Assembly: GCF_900111825.1 (NCBI RefSeq)
Contig: NZ_FOJM01000011.1
Coordinates: forward strand, 165,949-229,948
Length of the DNA stretch: 64,000 nt
Source of the DNA: Pedobacter suwonensis
GTDB lineage: Bacteria; Bacteroidota; Bacteroidia; Sphingobacteriales; Sphingobacteriaceae
Direction: 5' to 3'
Position 1 is the first letter of the stretch, and every line of letters begins with the position of its first letter. The position numbers and the translations under genes were made by a program. Shown here one piece after another: positions 9,539 to 17,654 of this stretch. The notes below the pieces were generated by a model. The model had not been told where the DNA came from and searched no databases. It saw only the letters and a list, made by a program, of their open reading frames with translations.

Positions 9539-10630
9539 ATGAAGAAGAACATTTTAGTAATACCTGGAGATGGTATCGGCCCCGAGGTCACGACTTGGGG
9601 AAAAGCAGCATTAGAAAAAATTGCCGAAATTTTTGGGCATGAATTTAACTTCGAAGAAGCTTTAATGGGCCATGCGGCGATTGAAGTTACCGGCGAACCC
9701 CTGCCAGACGAAACTTTGGAAAAAGCAAGGCAAAGCGATGCGATCCTTTTTGGTGCAATTGGGCATGCCAAATATGACAACGATCCAAGTTTAAAAGTCA
9801 GACCAGAACAAGGACTTTTGAAAATCCGTAAAGAACTGGGATTATTTGCCAATCTCCGCCCGATATTACTATTTGATGAACTTCTTCAGGCATCGAGCAT
9901 TAAACCCGAAATTTTAAGGGGAACCGATATTTTGTTTTTCCGTGAATTAACGGGTGATGTTTATTTTGGGGAGAAAACACGTTCTGAAGACCGGAACACG
10001 GCTTCAGATCTGATGATTTACCACCGCTACGAAGTAGAGCGCATTGCACATAAAGCTTACCAGGCTGCACAACAACGCAACAAACGTTTATGTTCGGTAG
10101 ATAAGGCCAATGTTCTGGAAAGCTCACGCTTATGGCGCGAAACCGTTCAGGAAATTGCCAAACAATATCCTGATGTGGAAACAGAGCATATGTTTATCGA
10201 TAATGCAGCCATGCAGCTGATCAAAAACCCGAAAAAGTTCGACGTGGTATTAACCGCTAATTTGTTTGGTGATATTTTAACCGATGAGGCATCGCAGATT
10301 GCAGGTTCAATGGGTATGCTGGCTTCAGCTTCTGTTGGCGAAAGCACTGGTTTCTTCGAACCCATCCATGGTTCTGCTCACGATATTGCCGGTAAAGATT
10401 TAGCCAATCCGCTAGCCTCTATCCTATCGGCAGCACTGATGCTGGAAATCGGATTCGGACTGAAAGAAGAAGCTAAATTATTGGTTGATACCATCGACCA
10501 GGTATTAAAAGAAGGCTTCAGAACGCACGATATTGCCGACCAAAGCACTAACCGTTTTAAAGTTTTGGGTACCGCCGAAATGGGAAAGTTAGTATTGAAA
10601 TTCTTATCACAAAAATTAATCAACTCCTAA
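9539..10630 (+). CDS. leuB: 3-isopropylmalate dehydrogenase
   Basis: NAD-dependent oxidative decarboxylation of 3-isopropylmalate to 2-oxoisocaproate. The ATG at 9539 is chosen because [17 protein letters not shown] is the conserved N-terminus and AGAGGAG lies 8 bases upstream, one of few clear Shine-Dalgarno sites here; an upstream in-frame GTG at 9503 lies inside the inverted repeat. This gives 363 residues, the usual length. The substrate-binding [23 protein letters not shown], the metal-binding DNAAMQLI and [12 protein letters not shown] segments, and the NAD-binding [13 protein letters not shown] are intact. Confidence 0.96.
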   Translation: MKKNILVIPGDGIGPEVTTWGKAALEKIAEIFGHEFNFEEALMGHAAIEVTGEPLPDETLEKARQSDAILFGAIGHAKYDNDPSLKVRPEQGLLKIRKELGLFANLRPILLFDELLQASSIKPEILRGTDILFFRELTGDVYFGEKTRSEDRNTASDLMIYHRYEVERIAHKAYQAAQQRNKRLCSVDKANVLESSRLWRETVQEIAKQYPDVETEHMFIDNAAMQLIKNPKKFDVVLTANLFGDILTDEASQIAGSMGMLASASVGESTGFFEPIHGSAHDIAGKDLANPLASILSAALMLEIGFGLKEEAKLLVDTIDQVLKEGFRTHDIADQSTNRFKVLGTAEMGKLVLKFLSQKLINS

Positions 10631-10640
10631 ATCAAAGATT

Positions 10641-11801
10641 ATGATTCACGACCCTAACAAAGTTTATATTTTCGACACCACCTTACGTGATGGTGAGCAG
10701 GTTCCAGGCTGCCAGTTAGATACAAACCAAAAAATAGAAATCGCTAAATCACTTGAGCTTTTAGGCGTTGATGTGATTGAAGCAGGTTTCCCGGTATCCA
10801 GCCCCGGAGATTTTAACAGCGTAATTGAATTATCAAAGGCAGTAACCAACCCGATCATTTGTGCCTTAACACGCGCCAATAAAAATGATATCGACGTTGC
10901 TGCAGATGCGTTGCGTTACGCCAAGAGGCCGCGTATCCACACCGGGATCGGCTCTTCTGACTTCCACATCAAACATAAATTTAACAGTACACGCGAAGAA
11001 ATTTTAGAACGTGCGGTAGAAGCAGTAAGGTATTCGAAAAAATTTGTCGAAGACGTTGAATTCTATGCAGAAGATGCCGGCCGTGCCGATATCGAATTTT
11101 TAGCCAAAATGGTTGAAGCCGTGATTGCGGCGGGTGCAACTGTGGTCAACATTCCGGATACCAACGGTTATTGCCTGCCAGATCAATACGGCTCGAAGAT
11201 TCTTTATTTGAAAGAGAATGTAAAAAACATCGATAAAGCCATAATCTCAGTGCATTGCCACAACGATTTGGGTTTAGCTACAGCCAACTCTATCGCTGGT
11301 TTACAAAATGGTGCCCGCCAGGTGGAATGTACCATTAACGGTATTGGCGAGCGTGCAGGGAATACATCTATGGAAGAAGTGGTGATGATTTTGAAAACGC
11401 ACAAAGTTCTGGGTTTAAATACCCAGATTGATGCCACCCGTTTTTACGAAATGAGCCACATGGTACGAAACCAGATGAATATGCCGGTACAACCCAATAA
11501 AGCTATTGTTGGCGGAAACGCATTTTCGCACAGTTCGGGCATCCATCAGGATGGTTTCTTAAAAAACCGCGAAAACTACGAAATTATTAAACCCGAAGAT
11601 GTCGGTTTTCCTGATGCTACGATAGTATTAACTGCAAGAAGTGGTCGCCATGCCTTAAAACATCATTTAGAACGCCTAGGCCATCAATTGGAAAAAGAAC
11701 ACCTTGATATTGTTTACAAACAATTTTTGGTCTTAGCCGATAGCAAACAGGGCATTAACGATACCGATTTGAACCAATTGGTTGCGCTACACCTGGCCTA
11801 G
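10641..11801 (+). CDS. leuA: 2-isopropylmalate synthase, short form without C-terminal regulatory domain
   Basis: Condenses acetyl-CoA with 2-oxoisovalerate, the committing step of leucine synthesis. A TIM barrel opens with [16 protein letters not shown] near residue 10-25, and the metal-binding [13 protein letters not shown] and NGIGERAGN follow near 200-240. The protein ends at 386 residues, just after a helical linker ([22 protein letters not shown]). The roughly 120-residue LeuA dimer/allosteric domain that binds leucine in the 510-residue form is absent. Homocitrate or citramalate synthase would be alternatives on sequence alone, but the leuCDB context supports LeuA. It starts 10 bases after leuB. 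Confidence 0.92.
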   Translation: MIHDPNKVYIFDTTLRDGEQVPGCQLDTNQKIEIAKSLELLGVDVIEAGFPVSSPGDFNSVIELSKAVTNPIICALTRANKNDIDVAADALRYAKRPRIHTGIGSSDFHIKHKFNSTREEILERAVEAVRYSKKFVEDVEFYAEDAGRADIEFLAKMVEAVIAAGATVVNIPDTNGYCLPDQYGSKILYLKENVKNIDKAIISVHCHNDLGLATANSIAGLQNGARQVECTINGIGERAGNTSMEEVVMILKTHKVLGLNTQIDATRFYEMSHMVRNQMNMPVQPNKAIVGGNAFSHSSGIHQDGFLKNRENYEIIKPEDVGFPDATIVLTARSGRHALKHHLERLGHQLEKEHLDIVYKQFLVLADSKQGINDTDLNQLVALHLA

Positions 11802-11867
11802 AAGCCGAAGGGTCAGAGACTAAAGCTAAAAGCGACAAGCGAACGGCCTAAAGAGTCAGGGTTTTGG

Positions 11868-11945
11868 CGTTAAGCCGGTGCGTTTTAGTTTGACACACCG
11901 ACTCGGCTTCCCTAAACCTGATAGCAGTGGAAATACTTTTTAATT
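11868..11945 (-). repeat. Family A repeat fragment, reverse orientation
   Basis: Read on the minus strand it contains CCACTGCTATCAGGTTTAGG, which corresponds to CCGCTGCTATCGGGTTTAGG at 19196-19215 and to the ATCAGGTTTATGATCAAGGG segment near 54765. It is part of the dispersed family described at 40494-40720. Confidence 0.5.
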
Positions 11946-11964
11946 GCGGCCAACTTAAATATGA

Positions 11965-12030
11965 TGTCATGCTGAGGCACGAAGCATCTGTAACCGATGG
12001 AAAACAGATTTTTCGCTCTTCAGTACGACA
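11965..12030. repeat. Hairpin related to family C
   Basis: The left arm TGTCATGCTGAGGCACGAAG followed by CATCTGT is an imperfect complement of the right arm ACAGATTTTTCGCTCTTCAG followed by TACGACA. The order of segments mirrors the hairpin at 2085-2164, though the bases differ. Confidence 0.55.
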
Positions 12031-12056
12031 GCTGTATTAAAAAGATTGAAACGAAT

Positions 12057-12095
12057 AGCAGGGCTGTAATAACCGATGAAATACCAAGCCCTGCT
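12057..12095 (+). terminator. Hairpin upstream of ilvA: possible terminator or attenuator
   Basis: AGCAGGGCT (12057-12065) pairs exactly with AGCCCTGCT (12087-12095) across a 21-base loop, followed by TTAAAAAATA. A continuous U-run is missing, so it is a weak terminator candidate for leuA transcripts or an attenuation/processing hairpin in the ilvA leader. Confidence 0.4.
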
Positions 12096-12112
12096 TTAAA
12101 AAATATAAGAGA

Positions 12113-12153
12113 AATTTTAAGTCTTAATACTTGATCCTCTCTACTTGATACTA
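12113..12153 (+). promoter_or_regulatory. Leader segment shared with leuD
   Basis: AATTTTAAGTCTT, TACTTGATCCTCTC and TACTTGATACTAA precede the ilvA ATG and match 7304-7343 before leuD. TACTTGAT occurs twice within the segment. The function is unknown. Confidence 0.45.
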
Positions 12154-12158
12154 AAAAA

Positions 12159-13409
12159 ATGAACACTACAACACCACATACACTAGATTTTAAATCTGCA
12201 ACAGAAAGGCTCAAAAACGTGGTAAAACGTACACCGCTTGAGTTTAATGCCGGACTTTCTTCTTTTTACAATGCCAATATTTATTTAAAAAGAGAAGATC
12301 TGCAGATTGTACGCTCTTACAAGCTGCGTGGTGCTTACAATAAAATCAGTTCGCTGCCTCAGGAACTGCTGGTAAACGGCGTAGTGTGTGCGAGTGCCGG
12401 AAACCACGCGCAGGGTGTGGCTTACTCTTGTAAAAAACTGGGCATTAAAGGTGTAATATTTATGCCTGAAATTACCCCGAAACAAAAGGTAAAACAAACC
12501 TATATGTTCGGTGGCGAAAATGTAGAAGTGGTTTTGGTTGGCGATACTTTTGACGATTGCTTAAAAGAAGCGCTTGCTTACAGTGCTGAAAAAAAGGCTA
12601 CTTTTATTCCTCCTTTTGATGATGAAAAGGTAATTGAAGGACAAGCTACCGTAGGCGTAGAAATTTTTGAAGACCTGCCTGATTTAGATATGGTGGTGAT
12701 GCCTGTGGGTGGCGGGGGCCTGGCATCAGGTGTAAGTGCTTACCTAAAAACCGTTAAACCCGATGTAAAACTGATTGGTGTTGAGCCACTTGGCGCACCC
12801 TCGATGGTTACAGCAATGGAGCATGGTGGCCCCTATACATTAGATGAAATAGACCGCTTTGTGGATGGTGCTGCTGTAAAAAGGATTGGCCACATTACTT
12901 ACGAATATTGTAAGGAACTGCTTGACCAGATGCATTTAATACCCGAAGGAAAGATCTGCACTACCATTTTAAAACTGTATAATGAGGATGCCATTGTGGT
13001 AGAACCAGCTGGAGCGCTGTCTATAGCTGCATTAGATCAGCTTAAAGACCAGATTACCGGTAAAACGGTAGTATGTGTTGTTAGCGGCGGAAACAATGAC
13101 ATAGAGCGCATGCAGGAGATTAAAGAGAAGTCTTTACTTTTCGAAGGTTTAAAACATTATTTTATTGTTCGTTTCCCACAAAGACCAGGTGCTTTAAAAT
13201 TATTTGTGAATGAAGTTTTAGGACCACAAGATGATATTACCCGTTTCGAGTTTATTAAAAAAACCAACAGGGAAAACGGTCCGGCCTTGGTGGGCATTGA
13301 GCTTTCGAACAAAAATGATTACGCCAGTTTATTACAGCGTATGAAAGATTTTAAATTCGAAATTATCGAGTTAAATCAGGATCAGACTTTGTTTGAATAT
13401 TTGGTCTAG
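12159..13409 (+). CDS. ilvA: Threonine ammonia-lyase (biosynthetic)
   Basis: PLP enzyme that converts threonine to 2-oxobutyrate, the isoleucine precursor. It is 416 residues. The PLP Lys is at about 55 in SYKLRGAYNK, the substrate loop SAGNHAQGVA is near 88-97, the phosphate-binding PVGGGGLASG near 182-191 and the closing VSGGNND near 307. After residue 325 a single ACT-like domain (FIVRFPQRPGALKLF) follows, as in the shorter B. subtilis-type enzyme rather than the two-domain E. coli form. It completes the isoleucine branch of the cluster. Confidence 0.95.
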   Translation: MNTTTPHTLDFKSATERLKNVVKRTPLEFNAGLSSFYNANIYLKREDLQIVRSYKLRGAYNKISSLPQELLVNGVVCASAGNHAQGVAYSCKKLGIKGVIFMPEITPKQKVKQTYMFGGENVEVVLVGDTFDDCLKEALAYSAEKKATFIPPFDDEKVIEGQATVGVEIFEDLPDLDMVVMPVGGGGLASGVSAYLKTVKPDVKLIGVEPLGAPSMVTAMEHGGPYTLDEIDRFVDGAAVKRIGHITYEYCKELLDQMHLIPEGKICTTILKLYNEDAIVVEPAGALSIAALDQLKDQITGKTVVCVVSGGNNDIERMQEIKEKSLLFEGLKHYFIVRFPQRPGALKLFVNEVLGPQDDITRFEFIKKTNRENGPALVGIELSNKNDYASLLQRMKDFKFEIIELNQDQTLFEYLV

Positions 13410-13744
13410 CTTTTTTTTTACCGCAAAGGATGCAAAGTTTTTCGCAGAGTACGCAAAGTATAATTAATTCCTCTGTCATCCTGAGGGATAATTTATTTTA
13501 TAAAAATCAACATGATTGACAGCAGCATCTAATTGAAATAAACCTCTCCGAGTATCGTCATTGCGAGAAGGCTTTTCAGCCGACGAAGCAATCTTTACAG
13601 CAAGGATCATTTTAGCGTGAAAGATTGCTTCGTCGTTCCTCCTCGCAATGACGACCTCCCTAGTGGAGTCTGTCAATGGTAGGGCAACGAAGGACAATCA
13701 AGATGTTTCGACAAGCTCAATATGCCATATCTTAATCGAAAAAA
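13410..13744. other. 335-base gap between ilvA and cupin gene, repeat-filled
   Basis: After the ilvA stop comes a short direct repeat of CGCAAAG/CGCAGAG units (13423-13460), a type often scattered in this lineage, then a family B element (about 13480-13690). A fragment ATGTTTCGACAAGCTCAATA follows near 13702. No gene is supported. Confidence 0.65.
13480..13690 (+). repeat. Family B MITE-like element
   Basis: The hairpin core at 13556-13653 starts CGTCATTGCGAGAAGGC and ends CCTCGCAATGACG with inner complementary AAGCAATCTT and AAGATTGCTT arms. Flanks also recur elsewhere: an upstream AT-rich piece (GGATAATTTATTTTATAAAA, then ATGATTGACAG) and a downstream piece ending CTGTCAATGGTAGG. ATTGACAG near 13514 and CTGTCAAT near 13670 are inverted, so the unit has short terminal inverted repeats. 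Other copies are at 32741-32900 (reverse) and twice in 52651-53062. Confidence 0.75.
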
Positions 13745-14095
13745 ATGAACTTCAAAGATTTAACCAACAAAACCTTAATTTCTGATCACGATATCAGCTG
13801 GGAAGATTTAGGTGCTGGCGTTAAACGCAAAATTATGGCTTATGATAACAACCTGATGTTGGTTAAAGTAGCATTTGAGAAAGATGCCATTGGTACCATT
13901 CATAATCATCCGCATTTACAGATGAGTTATGTTGCCAAAGGCAGTTTTGAAGTAAGCATGGGTGATGATAAGAAAATCTTAAACGAAGGCGATGTTTTCT
14001 TTGCCCCATCAAATGTATTTCATGGCGTGGTTTGTTTGGAAGATGGAATATTGATTGATGTCTTTAACCCACACCGTGAAGATTTTTTAAAATAA
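13745..14095 (+). CDS. Cupin-domain protein
   Basis: This 116-residue protein is a single small cupin barrel. The metal-binding pattern is visible: HNHPHLQMSYVAKGSFEVSM supplies two or three His and a Gln where many cupins have Glu, and the second motif contains VFFAPSNVFHGV with its His. Such proteins are often annotated as pectin-degradation or sugar-binding cupins, but no substrate can be assigned. It lies downstream of ilvA, behind a repeat element, and may be separately transcribed. Confidence 0.8.
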   Translation: MNFKDLTNKTLISDHDISWEDLGAGVKRKIMAYDNNLMLVKVAFEKDAIGTIHNHPHLQMSYVAKGSFEVSMGDDKKILNEGDVFFAPSNVFHGVVCLEDGILIDVFNPHREDFLK

Positions 14096-14165
14096 GACCG
14101 AGGTCTGGAGTCGGAAAGTCCGAGGTTGGGTGCAACCCTAAACCCTAAACCTTCCGCCTTCTACC

Positions 14166-14726
14166 TTATTCAAAGGTAAACCTCACATTCTTGTAGCCCA
14201 AGCCCTCAATAATGGGCTTAAGCACCGAAGTAGCATTGGTTTTTGTTTGCGCTAAAATGCTCGATTTTTTAACTTCGGCAGTAATTTGTCTTTCTGCGGC
14301 TTTGTATGCTTCATCTACCAAACTCGCCTCGCGAAAAAAAGCCATTTTCGTATCGTAAACACGTGAGTTTTTATGGTCGATTTTTACATAACAAATTTCG
14401 GGCTGTGGTAAATTTACTACAGCAGTGTCCGCATCAATGCTTATATCTTCTTTCGCAATTTTAGTCAGATCGATACAGCCTACCGCTTCGGCTTTGATAA
14501 TCAATAAAACACTGGCTTCAGGTAAAAAATCTGTTTTGTTTTTATGTTCTAAAACGTCGCTGATCTGGTACCTTACCAGCTCCAGTTTACCTATGGCCTC
14601 AATTTTCTCCACCAAAAGCTGATGTTTGCTTTCTACAGTGGTATTGATACTGAACTTTTTGGAAATAAAAAAGTAAGCGGCGACCAAAAGGATTAACCAG
14701 GGTAAGAGTCGAAAAAAGATCTTCAT
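14166..14726 (-). CDS. DUF4230-family membrane-anchored protein
   Basis: The start at 14726 (MKIFFRLLPWLILLVAAYFF) gives 186 residues and an N-terminal transmembrane anchor at about 5-22; an in-frame ATG 11 codons upstream is less likely because it would extend the tail before the anchor. The rest, with KLELVRYQISDVLEHK and a C-terminal helix ending YKNVRFTFE, matches the DUF4230 type of unknown function. It is probably exposed on the periplasmic face. It is convergent with the cupin gene. Confidence 0.7.
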   Translation of the reverse strand: MKIFFRLLPWLILLVAAYFFISKKFSINTTVESKHQLLVEKIEAIGKLELVRYQISDVLEHKNKTDFLPEASVLLIIKAEAVGCIDLTKIAKEDISIDADTAVVNLPQPEICYVKIDHKNSRVYDTKMAFFREASLVDEAYKAAERQITAEVKKSSILAQTKTNATSVLKPIIEGLGYKNVRFTFE

Positions 14727-14860
14727 ATGTGGTGAATAATGAAAATTTGTAATTGGCATTTATGGTTTACTGTACAATAATTAATCCATAAATAGGCTGT
14801 TAGATTTTTTGGCAGCAGATTTGTAATATCAAAATCACACACAAATAAAAACTAATCAAC

Positions 14861-15274
14861 ATGAAAAAATTTACCATCTTAATGCTTTGCATTGCCACAC
14901 TAGGTCTGGCTTCGTGCAAGAAAGAAACTGTTTATCAAGAACTAAGAGCCAAAACTTATAATTTCACAATTAACTCAAATGAATGGGTGCGCAACGCCAA
15001 TGGGAGTTATTCTGTAAGTAAGCCGTTAGCTGCCATTGATGGTGTAACATTAGATGATGAAGGTGTTCTAGTTTATTTTGAACATCCTAATGATCCAAAT
15101 GGGGATATTCAATTACCTTATACATTCAATTACAATGCTTTTAGCTATAAAGTTTCTAATGGAGGTTTAAGGTTCGATGTTCAAGATACTAATAATTTAA
15201 CAGCTACAGTCCCGCCGAATTATAATACTTTAGTAAAGGTGGTGATTATTCCTTCCGATTACGCCGGAAATTAA
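14861..15274 (+). CDS. Hypothetical lipoprotein
   Basis: This 137-residue protein has a signal peptide and lipobox LASC with Cys at about 19 followed by KKE, consistent with an inner-facing lipoprotein or outer-membrane lipoprotein of Bacteroidota. The mature part is rich in Asn, Tyr and Val and has no motif I recognise; it could be a small beta-sandwich. A terminator follows directly, so it is probably monocistronic. Confidence 0.75.
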   Translation: MKKFTILMLCIATLGLASCKKETVYQELRAKTYNFTINSNEWVRNANGSYSVSKPLAAIDGVTLDDEGVLVYFEHPNDPNGDIQLPYTFNYNAFSYKVSNGGLRFDVQDTNNLTATVPPNYNTLVKVVIIPSDYAGN

Positions 15275-15300
15275 ATTTTAAAGATTTTTAAAATGCTGAA

Positions 15301-15338
15301 AACGACTAATGTTCAATTGAACATTGTCGTTTTTTTTT
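15301..15338 (+). terminator. Intrinsic terminator after lipoprotein gene
   Basis: AACGAC, one bulge, AATGTTCAA pairs with TTGAACATT and GTCGTT, followed by a run of nine T ending near 15338. This is a strong rho-independent structure 27 bases after the stop. Confidence 0.85.
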
Positions 15339-15409
15339 GTATTATTCCTAACACGAAAAAGTTACAATTATACTTATAACTTTTATAGTAAAGAAATTAT
15401 AAATGGTGA

Positions 15410-16402
15410 TCAAAACTCCAGATATCTGCTAATATTCAACTGAACATGGTCATTTTTTTGATGTTCTGCCCTGTTTAGCTGTAAAGCGCGTACATTCACG
15501 CCGTTTCTTTCCAACAGCAGCTCCTCATAAAAACCTTTATAGTACACATCTTTTACTTCATACCGTCTGCTGCTCCAGTTATTAATAATCTCCGCCCATT
15601 CCGGATAAAATACAACGAAATCTTTTTGCGCCTTTAAACCTATTTTTTCGGCTTCATCTCGCGCCAAAACTACCGCATTACCTAAAATTTGTGCTGTATA
15701 AATGTGTTTTGGCTGCTGGTAAATTTCAGCTGGTTTTCCCGTTTGCAAAAGTTCGCCATTGCGCAAAATCAATAGCTGATCGGCCAGAAACAAACCATCG
15801 GCCGGATCATGCGAAACCAATATCACCGTTACACCAGTTTCGGCAGCTATACGTTTGATATCAGCACGCAGCTGGTTTTTAAGCAAAGCATCAACCTGGC
15901 TGAAAGGTTCGTCTAAAAGCAGCACCTGCGTATCCGAAACCATGGCTTTAGCGATGGCCACACGTTGTTGTTCGCCTCCACTCAGTTCAATAATTTTCTT
16001 ATTCTGGAGCGGTAAAATCCGTAAATGCTCCATGATGGCCAAAGTTTTTTCAGCTTTGGTTTTTAGGTCGGTATTGGATAATTGCGAGGCGATATTATCG
16101 TACACTTTCGCATAAATGTTAAGCGAGAAATCCTGTGTAACCATTTTCATCTGCTTATGGCCGGGAATCAACTGCTCATCTGGTCCCTTAACACGCTTAT
16201 CTTCGAAATAGATTTCTCCTTCATCAGTTTTTAACAAGCCATAGATGGATTTTAATAAGGTTGATTTTCCACTTCCGCTTTCGCCGATAATGGCAACCAC
16301 ATCGCCTTTTTTAATGTCGAAACTTACATTTCTGATTCCACCGGCCTGTTCTGCCTGATATTGCTTGGTTAAATTTTTAACGCTGATTAGGATATTGCTC
16401 AC
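15410..16402 (-). CDS. ABC transporter ATP-binding protein, orphan
   Basis: This 330-residue protein has Walker A GESGSGKS near 40-47, a Q-loop VTQD near 88, signature LSGGEQQRVA near 140, Walker B VLLLDEPFSQVD near 160 and the H-loop SHD near 197. About 100 residues follow the ATPase, a likely TOBE-like regulatory region, as in PotA, FbpC or CysA type importers. No permease or binding protein lies nearby, so the substrate is unknown and it may work with a distant permease. Confidence 0.85.
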   Translation of the reverse strand: MSNILISVKNLTKQYQAEQAGGIRNVSFDIKKGDVVAIIGESGSGKSTLLKSIYGLLKTDEGEIYFEDKRVKGPDEQLIPGHKQMKMVTQDFSLNIYAKVYDNIASQLSNTDLKTKAEKTLAIMEHLRILPLQNKKIIELSGGEQQRVAIAKAMVSDTQVLLLDEPFSQVDALLKNQLRADIKRIAAETGVTVILVSHDPADGLFLADQLLILRNGELLQTGKPAEIYQQPKHIYTAQILGNAVVLARDEAEKIGLKAQKDFVVFYPEWAEIINNWSSRRYEVKDVYYKGFYEELLLERNGVNVRALQLNRAEHQKNDHVQLNISRYLEF

Positions 16403-16514
16403 AGGGTAAAGATAAGAAAAAGGTGGAGGGTTTTGAGGTTGAAGGTGTAAGGTTAAAACATGTATAATTGTTAGTATTGTATTTTGATCAGTTTTTTCCC
16501 TCTTTTCCTAACGC

Positions 16515-16650
16515 GATCGTCACCCTGAATTTATTTCAGGGTCTTTCATGCTAAAAAGATGCTGAAATAAATTCAGCATGACGATCGATCTGGACTGGGC
16601 TTTTTTAAAAAACTTTTTAACAAATAATAATCGAATTCAGGCTTATAAAC
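16515..16650 (+). repeat. Family D hairpin repeat with conserved tail
   Basis: GATCGTCACCCTGAATTTAT at the left pairs with AATAAATTCAGCATGACGATC at 16566-16586. It is followed by a tail (TGGACTGGGC, then AATAATAATCGAATTCAGGC). The hairpin and tail recur at 27119-27256, the right part at 47645-47750, and the left arm alone near 29374-29400. Confidence 0.7.
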
Positions 16651-16682
16651 AAAAAATCCTGTCTCGCCTAACCGAAACAGGA
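16650..16682 (-). terminator. Terminator of the outer-membrane barrel gene
   Basis: On the minus strand, TCCTGTTTCGG and GAGACAGGA form a stem and are followed by TTTTTT. It is located 85 bases beyond the stop of the gene at 16767-17561. Confidence 0.8.
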
Positions 16683-16766
16683 CCTGTTCATGTATGTGTT
16701 AACTTTATGTTTTTTAAATTACCTCGTCTAAATAGATTGATCTGTCCTCTTTAGGGGATTTAGGGG

Positions 16767-17561
16767 TTAATTTAACCCAAAAGTAATTCCAAAGCTCATA
16801 TTCTTTAAGCCAGCTTGCTGTGCAGTGGTAAACATATCGTTGAAATAGTATTTGGTAAACAAACCTAAACCGCCATAACCAAACCTAACAGTACCACCGT
16901 AACGAACCGATTGAAAGTGGTAGTTATCATATTGTTTTTCTTTACCGCGTTCTTCGCTAATCTGTTTAATTTTTCCGTTTAACAAAAAGCTAACCTCCGG
17001 ACCTAATACCAGGTAAAACCTTTTGCCGTTTTTGTTTTCTGCAGTACGGAATTCAAAATTTAAGGGAATGTGTACATAACTGCTCGAGAAACGGTTTTTA
17101 GAAAAATGTTCCGGCGATTCTGTATAAACAAACTCATTTGAGTTTTTTGCAATGGTAATATCTTTTCTCAAACGGATCAAAGTCCAGTCAAATCCTCCCG
17201 CTACGTAAACCTTAAAGTTTGAATTGAAACGGTATCCAAACTGTAACACATCAAAAGAGAATGTACTGGTTTTCCCACCTTTATAATCTAAAAAATCGTT
17301 ATTTGGAGATAAATTGAAACTGCCGTTATCAATTAACCTGGAGAAACCCAAATCTACACGGGTAAAGGTAATCCCACCTACAAACCGGCCGTTTTTGGGT
17401 TGTTTATTTACGCTGTCTTTGCCGTCCCTTGTTATCTTTACAATTCCATAATCCAAATCTTTTCTATTCCTTTTGATAGAATCTTGTTGTGCAAAAGCAC
17501 CAGGAGCCATAACACCGGCAAGTCCGCTTACCAAAAGTGTTGTATAAATTAGACGTTTCAT
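16767..17561 (-). CDS. Outer-membrane beta-barrel protein (PorT-like)
   Basis: This 264-residue protein has a signal peptide ending GAFAQQ near 24. The mature protein has alternating aromatic/hydrophobic strands such as FVGGITFTRVDLGFSRL, LQFGYRFNSNFKVYVAGGF and GGLGLFTKYYFND, and ends with a C-terminal strand NMSFGITFGLN typical of outer-membrane barrels. The function is unknown. It lies 93 bases downstream of the anti-sigma-like gene, so a sigma / anti-sigma / target organisation is plausible. Confidence 0.8.
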   Translation of the reverse strand: MKRLIYTTLLVSGLAGVMAPGAFAQQDSIKRNRKDLDYGIVKITRDGKDSVNKQPKNGRFVGGITFTRVDLGFSRLIDNGSFNLSPNNDFLDYKGGKTSTFSFDVLQFGYRFNSNFKVYVAGGFDWTLIRLRKDITIAKNSNEFVYTESPEHFSKNRFSSSYVHIPLNFEFRTAENKNGKRFYLVLGPEVSFLLNGKIKQISEERGKEKQYDNYHFQSVRYGGTVRFGYGGLGLFTKYYFNDMFTTAQQAGLKNMSFGITFGLN

Positions 17562-17654
17562 ATTTATGTGTTTGTTATGTTTAATGTTGTGATTTTTTAG
17601 TATTGGTAACTGTCAACTGAAAATTGTAAACTGAAAACTGCCAACTGATAACCA

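Larger units (their letters stand above)
11802..12158. other. 357-base gap between leuA and ilvA, filled with repeats
   Basis: No coding sequence is supported. It contains, in order, a reverse-oriented family A fragment (about 11868-11945), a hairpin related to family C (11965-12030), a 9-bp-stem hairpin (12057-12095) and the leader segment shared with leuD (12113-12153). Confidence 0.7.
16403..16766. other. 364-base gap: repeat and terminator
   Basis: It contains a family D hairpin with tail (16515-16650) and a minus-strand terminator (16650-16682). The rest shows no gene. The upstream region of the ABC gene (16403-16500) shows no clear promoter to me. Confidence 0.6.

Noticed and set aside
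9487..9852. Minus-strand 121-codon open frame opposite leuB
   Set aside because: It is entirely antisense to the conserved leuB N-terminal coding region.
13476..13697. Minus-strand 73-codon open frame after ilvA (also similar frame at 32721-32954)
   Set aside because: Both are translations of family B repeat copies; shared peptides such as RNDEAIF come from the repeat, not from a gene.
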